Below, in pieces: positions 18,533 through 26,969 of a stretch of DNA of 64,000 nt (its first letter is position 1; each line of letters starts with the position of its first letter). This stretch comes from Polaromonas sp. CG_9.7. Lineage in GTDB: Bacteria > Pseudomonadota > Gammaproteobacteria > Burkholderiales > Burkholderiaceae_C. Under the pieces are notes generated by a model. The model did no database searches, was not told where the DNA came from, and saw only the letters and a list, made by a program, of their open reading frames with translations. The stretch lies in the NCBI RefSeq assembly GCF_015752205.1, contig NZ_JADOVG010000017.1:1-64000 (forward strand), given 5' to 3'. The position numbers and the translations under genes were made by a program.

Positions 18533-18733
18533 TGCTTGCACCTGCTGGCCGGGGGTAGCCCGGCGGCTACTCACTTTCTTTTGCTTCGCCAAAAGAAAGT
18601 AAGCAAAGAAAAGGCGACCCGGCTGCCTGGGTCCCTTCGCTGCGCTTCGGGCAACCTGTGATGAGGGGCAAAAGCGGGGGTCCGCGCAAACTCGCCTGCG
18701 GCTCAAACAGCGCGCGGCCCTGATCCCGCTTTT
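18533..18733. repeat. Long inverted repeat, left arm
   Basis: About 200 bases that recur, inverted, at 18951-19158 with roughly 80-90 percent identity by eye; the first 90 bases are nearly perfect. Internal smaller inversions are present, for example tgtgatgaggggcaaaagcg near 18657 against its complement near 18733. Translated fragments such as LLRQKKVSKEKATR are often mis-called as proteins in Comamonadaceae genomes. Confidence 0.85.
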
Positions 18734-18851
18734 GCCCATCATCACAGGCTCAGCCAGAACGGGGCTTGCGGGAGCGGATTCGGATTCGGGGTCACATGCG
18801 GTCACTTTTTCATCGAAAGTGCTGTTTCCGCTTGATACGCCTGCACAAGCA

Positions 18852-18868
18852 GCTATTGAATTAGTAGC
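18852..18868. repeat. Short palindrome of the gctat...atagc family (degenerate)
   Basis: gctattgaattagtagc in the spacer between the two long inverted-repeat arms. Confidence 0.5.
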
Positions 18869-18950
18869 ATTCATAATTCGCACCTGGGCGCGGTGGCTGT
18901 TGGCTTTTTTCCCCGCCTGTCCCGTCTGTCCGGGCCTGCGATGCCCCGGA

Positions 18951-19158
18951 AAAACGGGATCAGGGCGGCGCGCTGTTTGAGCGCAACGCAGTGAAGCGAG
19001 TTTGCGCCGACCCCCGTTTTTCCGGGGCAGCGCAGGTTGCCCGCAGCGCAGCGCAGGGACCCGGAAAGTCGGGTCGCCTTTTCTTTGCTTACTTTCTTTT
19101 GGCGAAGCAAAAGAAAGTGAGTAGCCGCCGGGCTACCCCCGGCCAGCAAGTGCAAGCA
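18951..19158. repeat. Long inverted repeat, right arm
   Basis: Reverse complement of 18533-18733 with scattered substitutions. The inner edge carries its own hairpin (ctgcgatgccccggaaaaac against gtttttccggggcagcgcag). No transposase frame lies in the 217-base spacer between the arms, so it is not a simple insertion sequence. Confidence 0.85.
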
Positions 19159-19204
19159 GCGGTAACCCAGCCACGAGCAAACACCAAAGCCGCCAAAGCC
19201 CAGA

Positions 19205-20095
19205 TCACCGCCCAAGATAAACCTCAATCACCCGCTCATCCGCCTGCACCTGGTCCAGCGTCCCCTGCGCCAACACAGACCCGTCGCACAGCACCGTGAC
19301 GATCTCCGAAATCGTGCGGATAAAGCCCATGTCGTGCTCGACCACCATCAGCGAATGCTTGCCTTTGAGCGTCAAAAACAGCTCGGCCGTGCGCGCCGTT
19401 TCCTCGTCCGTCATGCCAGCGACAGGTTCATCAAGCAGCAGCAGCTTCGGGTCCTGCATCAAGAGCATGCCGATTTCCAGCCACTGCTTTTGTCCGTGGC
19501 TCAGATTGCCGGCCAGGCGGTTCACGCTGCCCGCCAGGTGAATCGTCACCAGCATTTCAGCCAGCCGGTCGCTTTGCTGCGAATCGAGCTTGAAGAACAT
19601 CGACGACCACACCTCCCGGTCTCGGCCCTTGTGGGTCTTGAGCGCCAGCTCCAGGTTTTCAAACACCGTGAGCTGCTCGAACACCGTGGGCTTCTGAAAC
19701 TTGCGGCCAATGCCCAGCTGGGCAATTTCGGCTTCCTTGTGACGCAGCAAATCAATCGTGCTGCCAAAAAAAACCGTGCCTTCATCGGGCCGGGTTTTGC
19801 CGGTGATGATGTCCATCATCGTCGTCTTGCCCGCGCCATTCGGGCCGATGATGCAGCGCAATTCGCCCGGCGCAATGTCCAGGCTCAGCTGGTTGATGGC
19901 CTTGAAACCGTCGAAGCTGACGCTGACATTTTCCAGGTACAGGATGCGGCCATGGGTCACATCGACTTCGCCCGGCGTGGCAATGCGGCCGGTGCTGGCG
20001 CTGCGCCCGCCGGACTCGGTGTTGTTCAGCCCCGCTGGCGATGCGCCATGGGCTTGCAACCGGCGCGCGCCCGCTTCTAGAAGATCGGGGGTCAT
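19205..20095 (-). CDS. urtD: Urea ABC transporter ATP-binding protein UrtD
   Basis: 296 residues. An N-terminal tail of about 45 residues (Gly/Ser/Thr-rich) precedes the ATPase domain, with Walker A IIGPNGAGKTTMMD, signature NLSHGQKQWLEIGMLL and Walker B KLLLLDEPVAGMTDEE, all typical of UrtD/LivG. Its start overlaps the urtC stop by four bases (ATGA), so translation is coupled. It pairs with UrtE under the UrtB/UrtC channel. Confidence 0.95.
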   Translation of the reverse strand: MTPDLLEAGARRLQAHGASPAGLNNTESGGRSASTGRIATPGEVDVTHGRILYLENVSVSFDGFKAINQLSLDIAPGELRCIIGPNGAGKTTMMDIITGKTRPDEGTVFFGSTIDLLRHKEAEIAQLGIGRKFQKPTVFEQLTVFENLELALKTHKGRDREVWSSMFFKLDSQQSDRLAEMLVTIHLAGSVNRLAGNLSHGQKQWLEIGMLLMQDPKLLLLDEPVAGMTDEETARTAELFLTLKGKHSLMVVEHDMGFIRTISEIVTVLCDGSVLAQGTLDQVQADERVIEVYLGR

Positions 20096-21303
20096 TGCTC
20101 ACCTTTATTGCGAAGTTTCTTCACCAGCCCGACAACCCCATTGGGCAGGAACAGCGTCACGCCAATGAACAGGGCGCCCAGAAAATACAGCCAGAACTCG
20201 GGATACGCCACCGTCAGCCAGCTCTTGGCGCCGTTGACGATGAACGCTCCCACGATCGGCCCGATCAGGCTGGCGCGGCCGCCGACCGCTGCCCAAATCG
20301 CAATTTCAATTGAATTGGCTGGGCTCATTTCGCCGGGGTTGATGATGCCGACCTGCGGCACGTACAACGCCCCCGCCACGCCGCACATAATGGCCGAAAT
20401 CACCCAGATCGTCAGCTTGTAGCCCAGCGGGCTGTAGCCCGAGAACATGACCCGCGTTTCCGCATCGCGAATGGCTTGCAGCACCCGGCCGAACTTGCTG
20501 CCGACCAGCCACTTGGCAAACAAAAAGAAACCCAGCAGCGTGAGGCCGGTCATGACGAAGAGCGTCATGCGCATGGTCGGCGTCGCAATCGGGATGTCCA
20601 GGATGCGCTTGAAGTCGGTGAAGCCGTTGTTGCCGCCAAAGCCGGTTTCATTGCGAAAGAACAGAAGCATCGCGGCAAAGGTCATGGCCTGCGTGATGAT
20701 GGAAAAGTAAACGCCCTTGATGCGCGAACGAAACGCGAAGTAGCCAAACACAAAGGCGACGACGCCCGGCACCGCGACGATCAAAATCAGCGTGGCGGCA
20801 AAGCTGTCGCTGAAGGTCCAGTGCCAGGGCAATTCCTTCCAGTCGAGGAACACCATGAAGTCCGGCAGGTCGCTTTTGTAGTTGCCGTCGGCGCCAATCT
20901 GGCGCATCAGGTACATGCCCATCACATAGCCGCCGAGCGCAAAAAACACACCGTGGCCGAGCGACAGGATGCCGGTGTAGCCCCAGATCAGGTCCATGGC
21001 GAGGGCTGCGATGGCATAGCACATGATTTTGCCGAGCAGCGCCACCGCATAGGTGCTCAGGTGCAGCGCATGGCCTTCGGGTACCCAGAGGTTGAGCACC
21101 GGCGCCACGGCGCAGACCGCGATCAGCGCCGCCATGAAGGCGCTCCAGCCGGTACGGGTGAGCAGCGGCCCTTTGCCAGGAAGCAGGGCGCGCCCGGGGC
21201 TGGATGGCGCTGGCGGGAGGGCCTGAACTGGCGCTTCAGGCGTCAGATCGGTGCCCTGCTCCGCAAGCAAGGATTCGTTGATGGTGGGGAATGGTGTGCT
21301 CAT
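20092..21303 (-). CDS. urtC: Urea ABC transporter permease UrtC
   Basis: 403 residues, LivM-type permease with about nine membrane helices after a cytoplasmic N-terminal tail of ~45 residues rich in Pro/Ala. Conserved stretches include MDLIWGYTGILSLGHGVFFALGGYVMGMYL and AIRDAETRVMFSGYSPLGYKL. It forms the inner-membrane urea channel with UrtB. It starts three bases after the urtB stop and overlaps urtD. Confidence 0.95.
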   Translation of the reverse strand: MSTPFPTINESLLAEQGTDLTPEAPVQALPPAPSSPGRALLPGKGPLLTRTGWSAFMAALIAVCAVAPVLNLWVPEGHALHLSTYAVALLGKIMCYAIAALAMDLIWGYTGILSLGHGVFFALGGYVMGMYLMRQIGADGNYKSDLPDFMVFLDWKELPWHWTFSDSFAATLILIVAVPGVVAFVFGYFAFRSRIKGVYFSIITQAMTFAAMLLFFRNETGFGGNNGFTDFKRILDIPIATPTMRMTLFVMTGLTLLGFFLFAKWLVGSKFGRVLQAIRDAETRVMFSGYSPLGYKLTIWVISAIMCGVAGALYVPQVGIINPGEMSPANSIEIAIWAAVGGRASLIGPIVGAFIVNGAKSWLTVAYPEFWLYFLGALFIGVTLFLPNGVVGLVKKLRNKGEQ

Positions 21304-21306
21304 GAT

Positions 21307-22881
21307 TTATGCCTCTGCCGAACGGCCTTTCATGGCGAAGATGCCCTGGGGCCGCTTCTGGATGAAGATGATGATGAACACCAGCACGGCGATCTTGGCC
21401 AGCACGGCACCGGTCCAGCCTTCGAGGAATTTGTTCAGAATGCCCAGGCCCATGGCGGCATACACCGTTCCGGCGAGTTGACCGACGCCGCCCAGCACGA
21501 CGACCATGAAGGCATCGACGATATAACCCTGCCCCAAATCCGGGCCGACGTTGCCGACCTGGCTCAGCGCGCAACCGGCCAGACCGGCAATGCCGGAACC
21601 CAGCGCAAAGGCGTAGGTGTCGATGCGCGCGGTGTTCACGCCCATGCAGGCGGCTATCGGGCGGTTTTGCGTCACGCCGCGCACGAACAGGCCAAGCCGC
21701 GTCTTGCTGATCAGCCAGGCCACGCCGAGCAGCACGGCTACCGCAAAAGCAATGATCACCAGCCGGTTGTAAGGCAGCGACAAATTGCCCAGCACCTGCA
21801 CGCCGCCGCTCATCCAGACCGGGTTTTCAACACCGACGTTTTGCGCGCCAAAGATCGAGCGCACCAGTTGCTGCAGCATCAGGCTGATGCCCCAGGTCGC
21901 CAGCAGCGTCTCCAGCGGCCGGCCATAGAGGAAGCGGATCACGCTGCGTTCCAGCAGCGCACCCATCAGCGCCGAGGCGAGGAACGCCACCGGCACGGCG
22001 GCCAGCAAATACCAGTCGAAGGCGCCGGGCAGGTATTTCTGGAACAGGCCCTGCACCACGTAGGTGGCGTAGGCGCCAATCATCATCAGCTCGCCATGCG
22101 CCATGTTGATGACGCCCATCAGGCCGTAGGTGATCGCCAGCCCCAGCGCCACCAGCAGCAAAATGCTGCCCAGGCTGATGCCGCTGAACATCGCGCCCAG
22201 CCTGTCGCCCCAGGCCAGCGACGCCTCGACCCTGGCCAGCGCCGCCTTGAGCGCGACTTTCACATCGGCATCGGTTTCCAGCGGCAAGCGCTCGATCAGC
22301 ACGGTCTTGGTGATGGGGTTCTTGCTGCCTGCAAGCTGGGCCGCGGCGTCCAGGCGCCGGGCCTTGTCACTGCTGCCCAGCAGGATGGCGGCGCGCATCA
22401 TCTCCAGCTTGTCCTTGAGCTGTGGAACAGTCTCTGCGGCATAGGCTTTGTCGATCAGCGGCAGGCGTGCCTCGTCGGTCTCGCCGGTCAATGTCTTGAT
22501 GGCGGCGGCGCGCGTCGCCTCGTCTTTGGACAGCAGCTTGAGCGCGGCCAGCGCGTTGTCCATCTCGCTGCGCAAATAATTGGGGTTGATCACGTCTTCG
22601 GCATCTGGCGGCAAAGGTACTTCGGCGCCGCTGAGCGGGTCCAGCGCTTTGCCGCCCTGGATGACGAACACCTTGTCGCCGCGCGTCTTGACGGCATCAT
22701 CAGACAGCGCCTGGATGAAAGCGACAGTTTTCTCATCTGCGTCGGCTGCGGCCTTGTTCAGCGCCGTCACGCGCGCTTCAACATCGCCAAATGCGATGCC
22801 TTTTACCTCGTCTGCGCTTAAGGCATGGGCGGCACCAGCTATGAAAAGGGTAGCAATGAGGAATAGGTGTCGAAGTCGCAT
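21307..22881 (-). CDS. urtB: Urea ABC transporter permease UrtB
   Basis: 524 residues from ATG at 22881, chosen because MRLRHLFLIATLFIAGAAHA is a clean signal peptide; the frame extends 14 codons upstream. The first 230 residues are the long periplasmic extension seen in UrtB but not in LivH; the remainder has about eight membrane helices with the LivH-like GLMGVINMAHGELMMIGAY. Partner of UrtC in the urea channel. A 289-base gap with stem-loops separates it from urtA. Confidence 0.94.
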   Translation of the reverse strand: MRLRHLFLIATLFIAGAAHALSADEVKGIAFGDVEARVTALNKAAADADEKTVAFIQALSDDAVKTRGDKVFVIQGGKALDPLSGAEVPLPPDAEDVINPNYLRSEMDNALAALKLLSKDEATRAAAIKTLTGETDEARLPLIDKAYAAETVPQLKDKLEMMRAAILLGSSDKARRLDAAAQLAGSKNPITKTVLIERLPLETDADVKVALKAALARVEASLAWGDRLGAMFSGISLGSILLLVALGLAITYGLMGVINMAHGELMMIGAYATYVVQGLFQKYLPGAFDWYLLAAVPVAFLASALMGALLERSVIRFLYGRPLETLLATWGISLMLQQLVRSIFGAQNVGVENPVWMSGGVQVLGNLSLPYNRLVIIAFAVAVLLGVAWLISKTRLGLFVRGVTQNRPIAACMGVNTARIDTYAFALGSGIAGLAGCALSQVGNVGPDLGQGYIVDAFMVVVLGGVGQLAGTVYAAMGLGILNKFLEGWTGAVLAKIAVLVFIIIFIQKRPQGIFAMKGRSAEA

Positions 22882-22981
22882 GAAAAAACCTGTAGGTTGG
22901 GCGGGCACGGCCCGTGGCGGCACGCCCAGACTGCAACTTCATTGAAAAGCGGTCACGCCGATTTCAAATGGCTGTCATTGC

Positions 22982-23165
22982 GGCCCCGGATCAGGTCCGG
23001 GGTTTCAGCACCCGCAATCCATGGCCCCGAATTCATGGATGCCGGGTCCCCGGATCAGGTCAGGGGCAGGCTCAGCCCGGCATGACATGGGTACATCGGA
23101 AACTTCTGCATCCCTCCCTCCCTCCCCCACCGGGGATGGGACGGGGTGGGGGCCGTTCCCGAATC
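22982..23165 (-). promoter_or_regulatory. Intercistronic stem-loops between urtA and urtB
   Basis: The gap contains two copies of a CCGGATCAGGTC element (22988 and 23058) and a G/C-rich hairpin, ccccaccgggg...ccccgg-like, around 23124-23154, directly after urtA in the direction of transcription. Such structures after a binding-protein gene commonly protect its mRNA or partly terminate transcription, giving more UrtA than membrane subunits. The role here is inferred. Confidence 0.4.
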
Positions 23166-23170
23166 CGGAT

Positions 23171-24451
23171 TTACTTCTTGGCGACGCTTGTGCCCTTGAC
23201 CGGCTCGTCAGGCTTCTTGTCGTTGCCTTCGATGTACGGGCTCCATGGCTTGGCCTTGACCGGACCAGGCGTTTTCCAGACCACGTTGAACTGGCCGTCG
23301 GCCTTGATCTCGCCGATGAACACCGACTTGTGCAGGTGGTGGTTCTTCTCGTCCATCTTGGACACAATGCCCGATGGTGCGTTGAAGGTCTGGCCGGCCA
23401 TGGCGGCAATCACCTTGTCGGTGTCGGTGGACTTGGCTTTTTCAACCGCCTGCTTCCACATGTTGATGCCGATGTAGGTGGCTTCCATCGGGTCGTTGGT
23501 CAAAGGCTTGTCGGCGCCGGGTAGCTTCTTGGCCTTGGCGTAGGCAGACCATTTGTTGATGAACTCGGTGTTGGCCGGGCTCTTGATCGACATGAAGTAG
23601 TTCCAGGCCGCCAGGTGGCCGACCAGCGGCTTGGTGTCCACGCCGCGCAGTTCCTCTTCACCGACCGAGAAAGCGACGACCGGCACGTCCTTGGCCTTCA
23701 GGCCGGCATTGCCCAGTTCCTTGTAGAAAGGCACGTTGGAGTCGCCGTTGATGGTCGAGACCACCGCCGTCTTGCCACCCTGCGAGAACTTCTTCACGTC
23801 AGCCACGATGGTCTGGTAGTCCGAATGGCCGAAGGGCGTGTATTTCTCGTCGATGTCCTTGTCGGCCACGCCCTTGCTCTTGAGGTAGGCGCGCAAAATC
23901 TTGTTGGTGGTGCGCGGGTACACATAGTCGGTGCCCAGCAGCACCCAGCGCTTGGCGCCGCCGCCGGCCTTGCTCATCAAATAGTCAACGGCAGGAATGG
24001 CCTGCTGGTTAGGCGCTGCACCCGTGTAGAACACGTTCTTGCTCAACTCTTCACCTTCGTACTGCACCGGGTAGAACAGCAGGCCGTTCATTTCCTCGAC
24101 CACCGGCAGCACCGACTTGCGGCTGACGCTGGTCCAGCAGCCGAAGATGACGGCAACCTTGTCCTGGCCGAGCAGCTGCTTGGTTTTTTCAGCAAACAGC
24201 GGCCAGTTGGAGGCCGGATCGACAACGACGGGTTCCAGCTTCTTGCCGAGCACGCCGCCCTTGGCATTGATCTCGTCAATCGCCATCAGGACGGTGTCTT
24301 TCAGCACGGTCTCGGAAATCGCCATGGTGCCCGACAGGCTGTGCAGGATGCCGACCTTGATGGTGTCCTCCGCCGCATGAGCCGATAGCGCAGGCAGCGT
24401 AGCCAGGGCGACGGCGGCAGTGAGCGCCTTGAGGGTGAATCGACGTTGCAT
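23171..24451 (-). CDS. urtA: Urea ABC transporter substrate-binding protein UrtA
   Basis: 426 residues with signal peptide MQRRFTLKALTAAVALATLP ending at AHA-AEDTI. The mature part is a LivJ-type periplasmic binding protein with the UrtA hallmarks KVGILHSLSGTMAISE, VIFGCWTSVSRKSVLPV and LLFYPVQYEGEE, which line the urea site. No lipobox is present, so it is a soluble periplasmic protein. It is the first gene of the minus-strand urtABCDE set. No clear promoter motif was seen in the 222 bases upstream. Confidence 0.96.
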   Translation of the reverse strand: MQRRFTLKALTAAVALATLPALSAHAAEDTIKVGILHSLSGTMAISETVLKDTVLMAIDEINAKGGVLGKKLEPVVVDPASNWPLFAEKTKQLLGQDKVAVIFGCWTSVSRKSVLPVVEEMNGLLFYPVQYEGEELSKNVFYTGAAPNQQAIPAVDYLMSKAGGGAKRWVLLGTDYVYPRTTNKILRAYLKSKGVADKDIDEKYTPFGHSDYQTIVADVKKFSQGGKTAVVSTINGDSNVPFYKELGNAGLKAKDVPVVAFSVGEEELRGVDTKPLVGHLAAWNYFMSIKSPANTEFINKWSAYAKAKKLPGADKPLTNDPMEATYIGINMWKQAVEKAKSTDTDKVIAAMAGQTFNAPSGIVSKMDEKNHHLHKSVFIGEIKADGQFNVVWKTPGPVKAKPWSPYIEGNDKKPDEPVKGTSVAKK

Positions 24452-24673
24452 GTGTGCTTCTCCGGTGGGTTTGACAAGTTGGCATTTCGCGGGACGGGGC
24501 CTGGGAAACAGGGCCTTTTGTGTCGCGATGAATGGACTTTAGGGAAAAGCGGGGCATTGGGAAATACGCCGGGTGGCGTATGAGGCGTGGCGGGGATGAC
24601 TGTTGATGCACGCCCTGCAAGCGCTGCAAACATGAAGCTTTATAAATGTACCCACGCAACTTTCAGTACGGTT

Positions 24674-25003
24674 TCACGCAGCCGTCTGCACCACCACCCG
24701 GTCTCGCTCAATGATGCGGCGAAAAGCCTCGCTGGTGGCCGCCCAGTCCACCACATCCACGCGAATCGACAGGTTGGAGGTTTCGAAGGCATCGGTGATG
24801 GCGGCCAGTTGCGCCAGCGTCAGCGGCTGGGGGGTCATCAATGCCAGGTCAAGATCGGAATACGGCTTGGCAGCGCGCCGGGCACGAGAACCAAAGGCCC
24901 ATACCTCCAGGCCGGGAACTTGCTCACGCAAGATGTTCAATACGTCAACCCAATCACGGGGGGAAATGTCGATAGGCACTTCGGTCGTCATGACACGCTT
25001 CAC
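24674..25003 (-). CDS. Minimal nucleotidyltransferase (MNT) antitoxin-type protein
   Basis: 109 residues of the DNA polymerase beta-like minimal nucleotidyltransferase family. The motif VWAFGSRARRAAKPYSDLDLAL holds the GSxAR loop and the D-x-D metal site; a third Asp is in RVDVVDW. It overlaps the HEPN gene by four bases (ATGA). In MNT/HEPN modules the MNT protein adenylylates and silences the HEPN RNase. MTTEV four codons in is an alternative start. Confidence 0.85.
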   Translation of the reverse strand: MKRVMTTEVPIDISPRDWVDVLNILREQVPGLEVWAFGSRARRAAKPYSDLDLALMTPQPLTLAQLAAITDAFETSNLSIRVDVVDWAATSEAFRRIIERDRVVVQTAA

Positions 25004-25428
25004 GTCTGGGCGCTGCGGCGGGTCAATTCTTGAAGCAGCGCCTGGGCTTCTGCCAGAAAATCGGGCGCCATTGCAAATACGGCCTCGGCCTTGGCGGCAT
25101 CGCAGGTGTGGCTGCTGTCAGTGCGCGCCTGCCGGTAGGTTTTCCAGTGCCGCCAGTCTGAACGCAGCAAGCCGCGCTCGTTTCCCAGCCGGATCAGATT
25201 TTGAAAGCTGGCAGTATCCAGTTCAGCCGGGCTGGCTTCAGTGGACTCCAGATAGCGCTTGAGCATTTTCCAGCTGAGTTCGTAGGTGAATTCAAAGCAC
25301 TGGATCACCGAGTTGCGCAGTTGTTCACGCAAACCGGCATCGGCCAGTGCGGCGGGTGAACAGGCATAGGCCAGGCTTTTTTCAAGCTGCCCGATGGCGC
25401 TGCGCAAGGCAGTGAAGTCAAGGCCCAT
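25000..25428 (-). CDS. HEPN toxin-type protein (HI0074 family)
   Basis: 142 residues, all-helical, of the nucleotidyltransferase substrate-binding/HI0074 family. FEFTYELSWKMLKRYLE and YRQARTDSSHTCD are the family signatures; R-T-D-S-S-H fits the R-x4-H RNase motif of HEPN toxins. It is first in the two-gene operon with the MNT protein. The pair is placed between urtA and an EthD-like gene with no mobile gene nearby. Confidence 0.85.
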   Translation of the reverse strand: MGLDFTALRSAIGQLEKSLAYACSPAALADAGLREQLRNSVIQCFEFTYELSWKMLKRYLESTEASPAELDTASFQNLIRLGNERGLLRSDWRHWKTYRQARTDSSHTCDAAKAEAVFAMAPDFLAEAQALLQELTRRSAQT

Positions 25429-25511
25429 AGCGGGACTTTTTTAAAAATGTTGAATGAATTGTGCAACAGGCGTTAGCTGCTTGAATGCCCTGCATCAAGC
25501 AACAACCATTT

Positions 25512-25528
25512 GCTATAAAATAGATAGC
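25512..25528. repeat. Short palindrome of the gctat...atagc family
   Basis: gctataaaatagatagc upstream of the EthD-like gene. A nearby copy at 26802-26818 is almost identical. Confidence 0.7.
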
Positions 25529-25738
25529 TACCTGGGGAACAGGATAAAGAGTGAGCGATCCAAAAAAACTTCAACAATTTTCTGGAAAATCTTCTCTGCA
25601 GTTTCGCATCATGCGCGCCGCTCCGCAGCCCTGCCAGTCTGAAATAGACACGCCACCCCACCCGCGCAGCTGCTAAATTACACGGCTGAGCAGCGCAAAG
25701 CGGTCTCGGATCAACTTTTAAAAAATCAGGAATAACCC

Positions 25739-26047
25739 ATGGCCAAGCTTTTCGCGGTTTACCAGCAACCCATTGACACCGCCGCATTCGATGAACACTA
25801 CTTCAACAAGCATGTAGTGCTGGCCAAGCTGTTGCCGGGCCTGCGCAGCTATGAAGTCACGCAGGGCGACGTGATGGGCGCGTCTGGCAAGCATGGCGCG
25901 TATCTGGTTGCCAGCCTGGAGTTCGATTCCATGGCGGCCATTCAGGCCGCCATGGCGTCACCGCAAGGACAGGCCACAGCGGCTGATCTGGCCAATTTTG
26001 CCGGTGCAGGCGTAGACCTGATGATGGGCGAAACGCGCCTGATCTGA
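25739..26047 (+). CDS. EthD family protein
   Basis: 102 residues of the EthD dimeric alpha/beta-barrel fold: FAVYQQPIDTAAFDEHYFNKHVVLAKLLPGLRSYEV, a central Y-L-V-A-S-L-E-F strand and a C-terminal MMGETRLI. AGGAAT precedes the ATG. Family members are small, often stress- or degradation-linked proteins whose activity is mostly unknown. It is monocistronic here. Confidence 0.82.
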   Translation: MAKLFAVYQQPIDTAAFDEHYFNKHVVLAKLLPGLRSYEVTQGDVMGASGKHGAYLVASLEFDSMAAIQAAMASPQGQATAADLANFAGAGVDLMMGETRLI

Positions 26048-26104
26048 TCTGGGCAAGCGCAGCAACAGGTACATCCCCAGCTCGTTTCGGAGCGCCGCGC
26101 AGGC

Positions 26105-26641
26105 TCAATGGCGCATGCCTGGCAAGGCCATCAGCAGCCACCATGAGCAATTCACGTTGTCCATATCCCAGGCGACGGGATCAGGCAGTGCGAGATGTTT
26201 TCTGGATGAAAAACTTTTTTCTGCGCCAAACAAGCGGCCAAGTTGCTGCTCCAGGTCAAGCCCGGCTTGGGCATCGAAACCAGGGTGCATTCCATCGTTT
26301 GGCAGGTGCTTTTTAGCTGACCAGGAAAATCGCACCACTTCCAGGCCGTAGAGCGATTCCAGGTGGTCACAACGTTCAAAACAGGCAGCCGGCGTGCTGT
26401 TGTAGCCATGCAGGTAGAGCAGTAAAGGTCGCGCTTGCTGAAACAGCTGTAACAATTCATTCATGGCTTCGGTGTTGTCCACGTCGCAGTCCATTTGCAT
26501 CACTTTCCAGTCGGCTTGCTGTGTCTGTGGCGCAAGCTTCCGGAGGGCCTGTGCCAGCGGATCCGAACCAGCTGTAAACAGTTGTTTGTCAGCTGGCATG
26601 GCGCTTCTGCCTTCAATCTCATGACCGCTGAAGATAAGCAT
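26105..26641 (-). CDS. Putative alpha/beta-hydrolase-like protein, unknown function
   Basis: 178 residues from ATG at 26641, chosen because GGGGAG lies 7 bases upstream. Residues about 75-105 (LLLYLHGYNSTPAACFERCDHLE, then VVRFSWSAKK) resemble the strand, HGYN oxyanion region and Ser-containing segment of DUF900-like alpha/beta hydrolases. The protein ends soon after, so a complete hydrolase fold with catalytic Asp/His is doubtful; it may be a short family or a truncated gene. No operon partner. Confidence 0.5.
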   Translation of the reverse strand: MLIFSGHEIEGRSAMPADKQLFTAGSDPLAQALRKLAPQTQQADWKVMQMDCDVDNTEAMNELLQLFQQARPLLLYLHGYNSTPAACFERCDHLESLYGLEVVRFSWSAKKHLPNDGMHPGFDAQAGLDLEQQLGRLFGAEKSFSSRKHLALPDPVAWDMDNVNCSWWLLMALPGMRH

Positions 26642-26801
26642 TTTTTTCTCCCCTTGTAAATTTTCTTTCACTGCACTTTTACGCACCCTCGAGGTATCGT
26701 GACCAAACTATCTGTCGGTGGATATCCCCCAAACAAGGATGAATTTCAAAAAGACTGCAGCGGCAAATCCGGCCAGAATTGTAAAAATCTGCCGACTAGT
26801 T

Positions 26802-26818
26802 GCTATAAAATAAATAGC
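26802..26818. repeat. Short palindrome of the gctat...atagc family
   Basis: gctataaaataaatagc in the 283-base gap upstream of the alcohol dehydrogenase gene. Confidence 0.7.
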
Positions 26819-26969
26819 TAATAAGCCATGTCTGATGAGCGAAAAACATGTAAAAGCTTCTTAAAAAGACGTGTTTTAATAAAGTCCGGTCCTACGCAGG
26901 TTTAGGCGAAAAACTCATGCGTCAGACCACCTAAAAGGCTAGGATGAATGGCTTGCCAACATTGAAGAT

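Noticed and set aside
18494..18883. N-terminal extension of UrtE by 130 codons
   Set aside because: The added residues are translated inverted-repeat DNA; UrtE proteins begin at MLKVKNINQYYGG.
18533..19158. Insertion sequence or miniature transposon between urtD and urtE
   Set aside because: Inverted arms are present but no transposase frame, and no flanking target duplication was evident by eye.
20476..22821. Plus-strand frame of 781 codons opposite urtC/urtB
   Set aside because: Antisense shadow across two well-recognised genes and their junction.
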